Below are positions 54,955 to 64,000 of a stretch of 64,000 nt of DNA, in pieces. A program made the position numbers and the translations under genes. This stretch comes from Fasciola hepatica (Eukaryota > Platyhelminthes > Trematoda > Plagiorchiida > Fasciolidae): positions 2,293,501 to 2,357,500 of the forward strand of contig CANUEZ040000210.1 of assembly GCA_948099385.1 (NCBI GenBank), read 5' to 3'. Numbering within the stretch: position 1 is the first letter of the stretch; each line of letters opens with the position of its first letter. The notes below the pieces were generated by a model. That model searched no databases, was not told where the DNA came from, and saw only the letters and a list, made by a program, of their open reading frames with translations.

Positions 54955-55200
54955 AGGAAACATCTGATTGTCTTCGACCAACCACTACGCTCTTGTGGAG
55001 GATACTCTAGGAACTAAACTCGGATAAAAACAGTTTCCAGTCATAGAGACCTTCACTAGATGAGCGTAGGGGTGGAATACATTGGGTTTCTCTGGACGAT
55101 GGAAGTCGTTGCCTTTCATTGCCCGCTTAAGCTGGGCAGCCTCCAGACCAAAGGATGCTGCTCCATCGTATCTATGAGACCTAGGACTAAACCCAAGAGC
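54955..55200 (+). repeat. RTE-like 5' UTR fragment, part 2
   Basis: It matches the inverse of 47480-47700, with shared segments such as CCAACCACTACGCTC (CTAACCACTATGCTC there) and GGGCAGCCTCCAGACCAAAGGATGCTGCTCC. It continues the 5' UTR begun at 53925. The LINE coding region is not found downstream, so this is a 3'-deleted remnant. Confidence 0.75.
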
Positions 55201-56904
55201 ACGTTAATAGTTGAGCTCCAATGGCAACAGAACTAGAGAAAAAAATCTGGTCTCACGTGCTTCGGTCACGTGCCCGTGTTAGGTTAACGTCCAGCTGCCT
55301 TGTAGGTTAGACTGTCGAAGCCAAGGCTCTGGTTAGAGTTTCTAAAATGGAGCCCCCTCTGCGGTTTGGGCACTAGCGAGGTGTGTATCGTTCATAAACT
55401 ATCGGTGTGCTTTTGGTGAACAGTATTAGCAATTTCCTCTAACTTGAGAGCGATACATGTTGTTGCAGGTTATTGCGGCTCACGAGATTTGTCTAGCGGC
55501 AATAACCATAGCTCATGCAGTCTTGTTCTGACGATGGATCGTTTTCGGCGACTACGAACTTTTTCCATGAGAACCAACATAGTTACACCTGGTGTACCGC
55601 CGCGCCTTCTCAACCTTAGTCTCACCGGTCACCGCTGGCGTTTACCAGTCGAAAACCGTCTTTCATCCTGGTGTGGTGTGTTCGAATTCGCTTACGTTTC
55701 GTCTTTAGTCACGCCAACACTAAAGCTACTCATCTCGACAGACATCTTTGACCTAAATTGCTTTGTTGGATGCCCGAAGATATGGCTTTTCGGATGCCCC
55801 AACCCATGTAGTGCGCAAATACCTGAAGCGTCAACTGAGTAGGAGCTTCCGAAATGACCATGGCTAATGGTTAATTATAAAATGTTGGGAAATGACGAGG
55901 GCGGCGTCTACTGGTAATGGCCGTAGCGACAACGGCGATTGCCTCATTCATTTATGCTTTCACCACTGTTTCCGGCGAGTACGAATTTCTGCCACAAGAG
56001 GCGTCATAGACTCATAGCGTCCTCCTACGTCTTCACAACGTTGGCCGTATTGCCACTAGACGCCGGTGGCTTGACTCAAAGGTTGTGATTCATTCTGGTC
56101 CACGCCTGTGACTCAGGTCACATCGTGGTAAATGCTTGCTTCTGCTTATGTCTCGTCTGTGGTTGCACCAGTGCTAAATCCATGCGTCCCACACGGTTGC
56201 TAATAACCGATCTGTTTGTCAGTCGGAGCTTTCTACATGAATAAGATGCAGTAGGATTTCCAGGGCCCTAATGAATACTTACAACAGGGAAAAGAAGCGT
56301 TGTGCTCCGCTTTCATTGACACAAGGTTCCGACTCATGTAGGCTTTAAAACCTCGGAATATGTCCCTCGGCGGGCAATGAGAGCATAGCGGAAACCTACC
56401 AAACGCATCTTCAAGTCGCGGATATGAGAGCGAACATTCCCGTTTTTAATCACGAATACTTGAGCAATAGCTCACACTAAGGGGTGACTGCCGACCGTCG
56501 GCGTTGTTATAGGGTATGTGGGTTTTGCCACGCAGTGTACGCTCTCCACAAGTCATAGAAGTCCGTAGACAGCCTCACTATCGTCGGAGGTAGGTGTCTC
56601 AGGCTCCGAGATGGCTGCTCGCCCTGAACGCCTCTCGAAGTGCTTCCGAATGACCGTGCATATGTCACGGCCTTTGCTGAAGAAGTCCTTTTCACTGCCT
56701 TCTCGTGGCAGAGGTATTCCCACTAAAATGAGAGAACGAAAGCGAATGTCCGGCGCTCCAGTGGGTTGGCTGACTCATGATCACTCTGGGGGAGATGACT
56801 AGACCGTGATTTAAAACCAACCACGGGTGGCGTATGAGGCGTAAAACACTATGCTCATCGGGATCTGTGGCGGGGGGTGGGGGGTGTACTGGGCGTCCAG
56901 GATG
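55201..56904. other. no gene; two weakly related segments
   Basis: Segments near 55480-55740 and 55920-56200 share a loose pattern (TTCGGCGACTACGAACTTTTT versus TTCCGGCGAGTACGAATTTCT, and CACCAGTGCTAAATCC-like words). This may be an old tandem duplication. No protein or RNA gene was recognised. Confidence 0.3.
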
Positions 56905-58282
56905 AAGCCAAAATGTTTGCAATGTCGACGGTCTAAAGTGCATAGGCATGTAGGTTCGCTTATCGGTACTTTCGCCACGCCCCATGTTCGATTTGATCAT
57001 ATCTACATAGACATTGTGGGTCCATTGACCCCACCATACGGTATACCTATCTGTTGACGTGCATCGATAGATTTACGAGAAGGTGCAAAGCTATTCCCGT
57101 CTCCATCGTTACGGCCAAATCGGTGGCCCGAAATTTGATAGAACGATAGACAGCTTCATATGGTTGTCCTTCTACAATCACCACCGACCGAGGGAGACAA
57201 TTTCAGTCCGATATATTCTCTTACTGACTCACATGCTGGGTACGGGACGCATTTACTCTGGCGCAGACTCGGATGCAGCGACGACAGGTTCTCGTCCCGG
57301 TCGAACTCGAAACTTGTTCGCATGTATTCATTCGTATTGATTCGGTGCGCAAACCATTACAACAGCCATGCAAAGGTTCATTTCGCGTGATTTTCGTCAT
57401 GATGGGACCTTTAAGGTTAATCGCCTCAAAGCCGCGTGCATTTATGATAACGTACTGCCCGCTGACATGAGATTCGATGTTAACCCTGCACTGCCTGTTG
57501 ACGATACTTCCATGTCACGTCAGGGCCTGCAGTTAGCGTTACGTGCTACGACTTCGAATGAGGCCATAGTCTCACGTTTAAGAAGGCAACCAGTTGGTAC
57601 TGCTTTGGCTTCGAATGACATTGTCGTCTCGCTTTCAAGCCAGCAAAGCACGCCCATAAACCCGTCCACGAATGAGGCTTCCGTCTCACGCTCCGGTCGG
57701 AAGATCGTCTGCTCAGCACATTTTCGCGACTAGATGAAAAACGATCCTAACCATTGCATTTCGATGTAGTAACTTTCGTGTTTATTGTTTCGACACAATT
57801 CGACATGCATCACTAGTTATGACTTTATACTTGTCACGTCCATGGTGGTTGCTACACCAGTTTTCCGTCTTCTTTTGCATGGTACTTCGCCGTATGATAT
57901 GCTTCGCTGGTTCACGAAATTCGAAGAGTTTTGGCATCGTAGTTCGCATTCTGGTTCGGCCCTGTCGCTGTCGTTTCTTGTCACTGGTGAACCCACCGAT
58001 TTGGCTTCCGGATATTATATTGGTTAACGGTTACCCGATGTTGAGCGTTATTTTTGTGGCATACCGAGATGACGATTCACACAAGCAATGTCATTAGCAA
58101 CGAATCCGGTTTACGCTTGATCAACATTCAACGGTTTCCACATGCCACTGATTCTGACCTTCAGCATCCTATAGCACGCCTACATTCACGTATTTTCACT
58201 CATTCACGTGCATGAATATCGTTTGTATGTCGTCACCTTGAAATCTTTCGAAAGCTTCCCACGCTTTTTAGCACGGGGCTGC
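56905..58282 (+). pseudogene. old CsRn1-like copy: integrase fragment and 3' region
   Basis: CLQCRRSKVHRH near 56917 and [11 protein letters not shown] near 57010 match integrase of the array element. A deletion then joins to the C-terminal part (QRRQVLVPVELETCSHVFIRI near 57273, and RSGRKIVC before the stop at 57733). The 57734-58282 part matches the array's 3' non-coding region, and ACGGGGCTGC before the LTR is its polypurine tract. It has many stops and is much older than the array. Confidence 0.82.
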
Positions 58283-58641
58283 TGTAGTGACCTCAGTCCT
58301 GCTGAGAAAATGACCATTTCCCGGACGTTTTGGGTTTATTTTCTCTACGGTCTTTTCTGACACTTGGTTTCGCCTGAATTGTTTTCCTCGGTTTCAAATG
58401 TGTAACTGAACTCACCGCGACGTTTCCGTCGACCTCGCTGACTGTTCGCGTTCGATTCGCTTCTCGCTTCGCCGTTGCGTTCCTTTGCTTTCGTGTATTT
58501 TTTGTATCGGTACTGTTTTGGTGCCAGGATATACAGAATACACTATCGCATCTGTCTACCAACTCGAGTCTTCTCTATTCATTCGATCGAGGGGATTTCG
58601 TTGGTAGTTAACTGTGCGACCTGACAGGAGACACGTTCATA
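58283..58641 (+). repeat. diverged 3' LTR of the old CsRn1-like copy
   Basis: It begins TGTAGTGACCTC, as in the LTRs at 21452 and 27457, and keeps segments such as GTATCGGTACTGTT and GGAGACACGTTC. It is roughly a quarter or more diverged by eye. Similarity ends near 58641, so the last 30-40 bases are missing. Confidence 0.8.
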
Positions 58642-59429
58642 TGTAGTGAGCAGGTTGGAGGTAGCCATTTTGTTGTTCGATTAGGGTAAGCGTAGGATCC
58701 TGTGATGCATCTGCTGGGCTTCGGCTCACGAGGTTTCTCTTTCTGTATTTAGTAGATCATACACGGAAGACACTGGTCTTGCATACTACACATGAGCCAT
58801 TATTCGAACATCTGTACCCTAATTGTTAAAGATACATCTTCCAGTGTACAGCCAGAAATACTATCAACTGACGTCAAGTGAAAAATCCATCCTAAAGAAC
58901 TAATTCGATTGACAGGAAAGCCGGGAACGGCTCGGTTTCTCCGCTCAGGAGCAGTGAACCACTTTCGACTGAGACTTTGACCCAGTTAATTGCATGTCCA
59001 GTTTATGTCTTGTTCCTTCTCGAAAGAGGGGGAGGGAGCACCTATCCGCCAGACAGATACATCCTAAGAAATGTGAGAAACTAGAGGACTTGAAGAAGGC
59101 AGTGATGAGACGAATCAATTATGATGACAGGCTGTCGCGCTTGTACTCCAAACATCCACAATTAAAACAATTTGGGACAAGTTACGGATCTCATTGCTTA
59201 CGTATTTAACTTTATGGGTTCACTTTCCCAAGTGTTTCGTGTCTAATTCTGTCTTTTCATTCTACCCGATCAGTTTAATTCAGAAACGCACGGATAATTC
59301 AGACAAGGCAATGAAAATAAACTGGTTGAATCTGACAAACCACGGCGAGCATGTGCAGTGCTTCGTTGGTGTCTCGTAGTACAGGCACCATGCAATTTAG
59401 TTGTGATGCCCTAATAGATTTTCTAGGTA
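58642..59429. other. no recognisable gene
   Basis: No motif, fold or repeat was recognised. Confidence 0.45.
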
Positions 59430-59800
59430 TTTTAGTACTCCGAGTTACTAGGTACTAACCAGACCACAAGAGTGGCCTATCGGATGGGCAACGAACCAAA
59501 AATTTCAGCGGTTGCCAAAAAATGGTGAAAAATCATTACAATAGGTAAATGACAATGTGTTTTTCGATCATGTTCAGGGGTTACTGTCACCGGACACAAA
59601 CTGAGTTGAGATTCAGTCGTCCGGAAGCAGAAAAGTCAAGTGTTTTCCAATCACCGCGAACCATTGTTGTTACACCAAGCGGACAAACAGCCCTGTGGCG
59701 TTGAGCAACGCACGAACTACCTGGAGCTAAGTACGAATTAGTTATGCTAACGCAGTTTAATTTTATTCCGTGAATTCGCATATGCAAACTCAGTCACCTG
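59430..59800 (+). repeat. unnamed dispersed repeat, copy 2
   Basis: This is the counterpart of 9414-9800, with TACTAGGTACTAACCAGA near 59447 and GGGCAACGAACCAAAAATTTC near 59487. Confidence 0.5.
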
Positions 59801-60515
59801 GTTGCTACAGTGTTACCAGTGAGACAAAATCGGAATCGGCGGAAAGAAAAAACTGACCAGGTGTTATAATAAGTAGTGTATTCTATTCGGTTCTAGTAGC
59901 GTGTGACGTCGAAAATCCCATGATCAACAGAGTGTTAATACGATCACCGACTTTCAGTTTCAATCATTTTCAGTGGACGCTATCAGCTACCATATGCGGA
60001 AAAAAGTGATGTCCATGAACCGATCATGATCGCGAAAAATGCCTACCGACGCAGTTCCTCGAGCTGAAGGCCTTGTCAAGTATTTTTGTCTCGTAAGTTA
60101 AGATAAAATGAAATGTTTGTTAAGCTGTCTTCAAATAAAGGATTAAACAGTCAACATTCAAATCATCTTTCATGGTCAGCCTCCTTGTGACAAGCGAGGC
60201 ACACAAATTGGGCTGGAGACAACTACCACAACACGTGCAATTTTGATTCAACTATTATATTCCGATTGAAAACTGGTGGTGACATCCAGTTCAAAGAAAA
60301 AACCAAAGTCCTTTCGTTACGCTCAGGCCGCGGACGTTTACCATTGGTTCCATGAGAGAAAACGCATGCTATTTCCGTAGCATAATTCGTCACATCTTTT
60401 GATTGTTCAAATTTATGACAGGACCCACGTAAATGTTAGAACAAAGAGCGCAAAGAGCGTTCATCAAAACGATTCCATGCTTAACACCTACCGCCGAGTA
60501 CTGACAAAAAACAGC
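59801..60515. other. no recognisable gene
   Basis: AT-leaning sequence with no supported feature, leading into the trinucleotide tract. Confidence 0.45.

Positions 60516-64000
<3,485 letters not shown>

Noticed and set aside
55444..55842. 132-codon open frame
   Set aside because: It starts at a non-ATG codon and shows no domain or conserved pattern, so chance is the simplest explanation.

Overview
The window looks like repeat-rich intergenic DNA from a parasitic flatworm, most likely a digenean trematode (fluke). The reasons are the mix of CsRn1-clade Ty3/gypsy elements primed by tRNA-Trp, Bel/Pao elements, RTE-like and CR1/L2-like non-LTR retrotransposons of the type common in flukes, and a tRNA-like SINE carrying a hammerhead ribozyme, as in the schistosome Sm-alpha family. 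The species cannot be named from sequence alone. Only one ordinary host gene is recognised: a small ISD11/LYRM4-like gene at 53416-53682.

Layout. 1-739: end of an old Bel/Pao copy. 740-3204: mostly featureless, with one LINE tail. 3205-9231: an LTR-bounded, decayed Bel/Pao element. 9232-12211: old repeats. 12212-17632: a CsRn1-like Ty3/gypsy element with near-identical LTRs, an ACTC target duplication and a tRNA-Trp primer site. 17770-24520: LINE fragments, a long inverted-repeat (foldback) element at 18150-18919, and a solo LTR (21452-21863) inside a LINE reverse transcriptase. 25010-36233: a nested stack in which an RTE-like LINE is interrupted by a SINE, and the SINE is interrupted by a tandem LTR array (27046-35820) of a second CsRn1-like family.

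36237-36961: a cluster of hammerhead-ribozyme units between (TA)n tracts. Two intact same-strand ribozymes there bound a 299-nt monomer, which is the architecture of a retrozyme. 37437-41277: a nearly intact RTE-like LINE with a likely 9-bp target duplication. 41254-52600: minus-strand LINEs, two of them EN-RT copies. 53416-53682: LYRM4-like gene. 53925-55200: an RTE 5' UTR interrupted by a (TA)n tract and a tRNA-like hammerhead SINE next to two hairpins. 56905-58641: an old CsRn1-like copy. 60516-64000: an uninterrupted ATG/TGA trinucleotide tract reaching the window end.

How it fits together. RTE- and CR1-type LINEs would supply reverse transcriptase in trans to the SINEs and possibly the ribozyme units. 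The LTR elements are autonomous in design but every copy here is broken. Direct repeats flanking several insertions allow the order of insertion to be worked out. All alignments were made by eye; no database search was possible.
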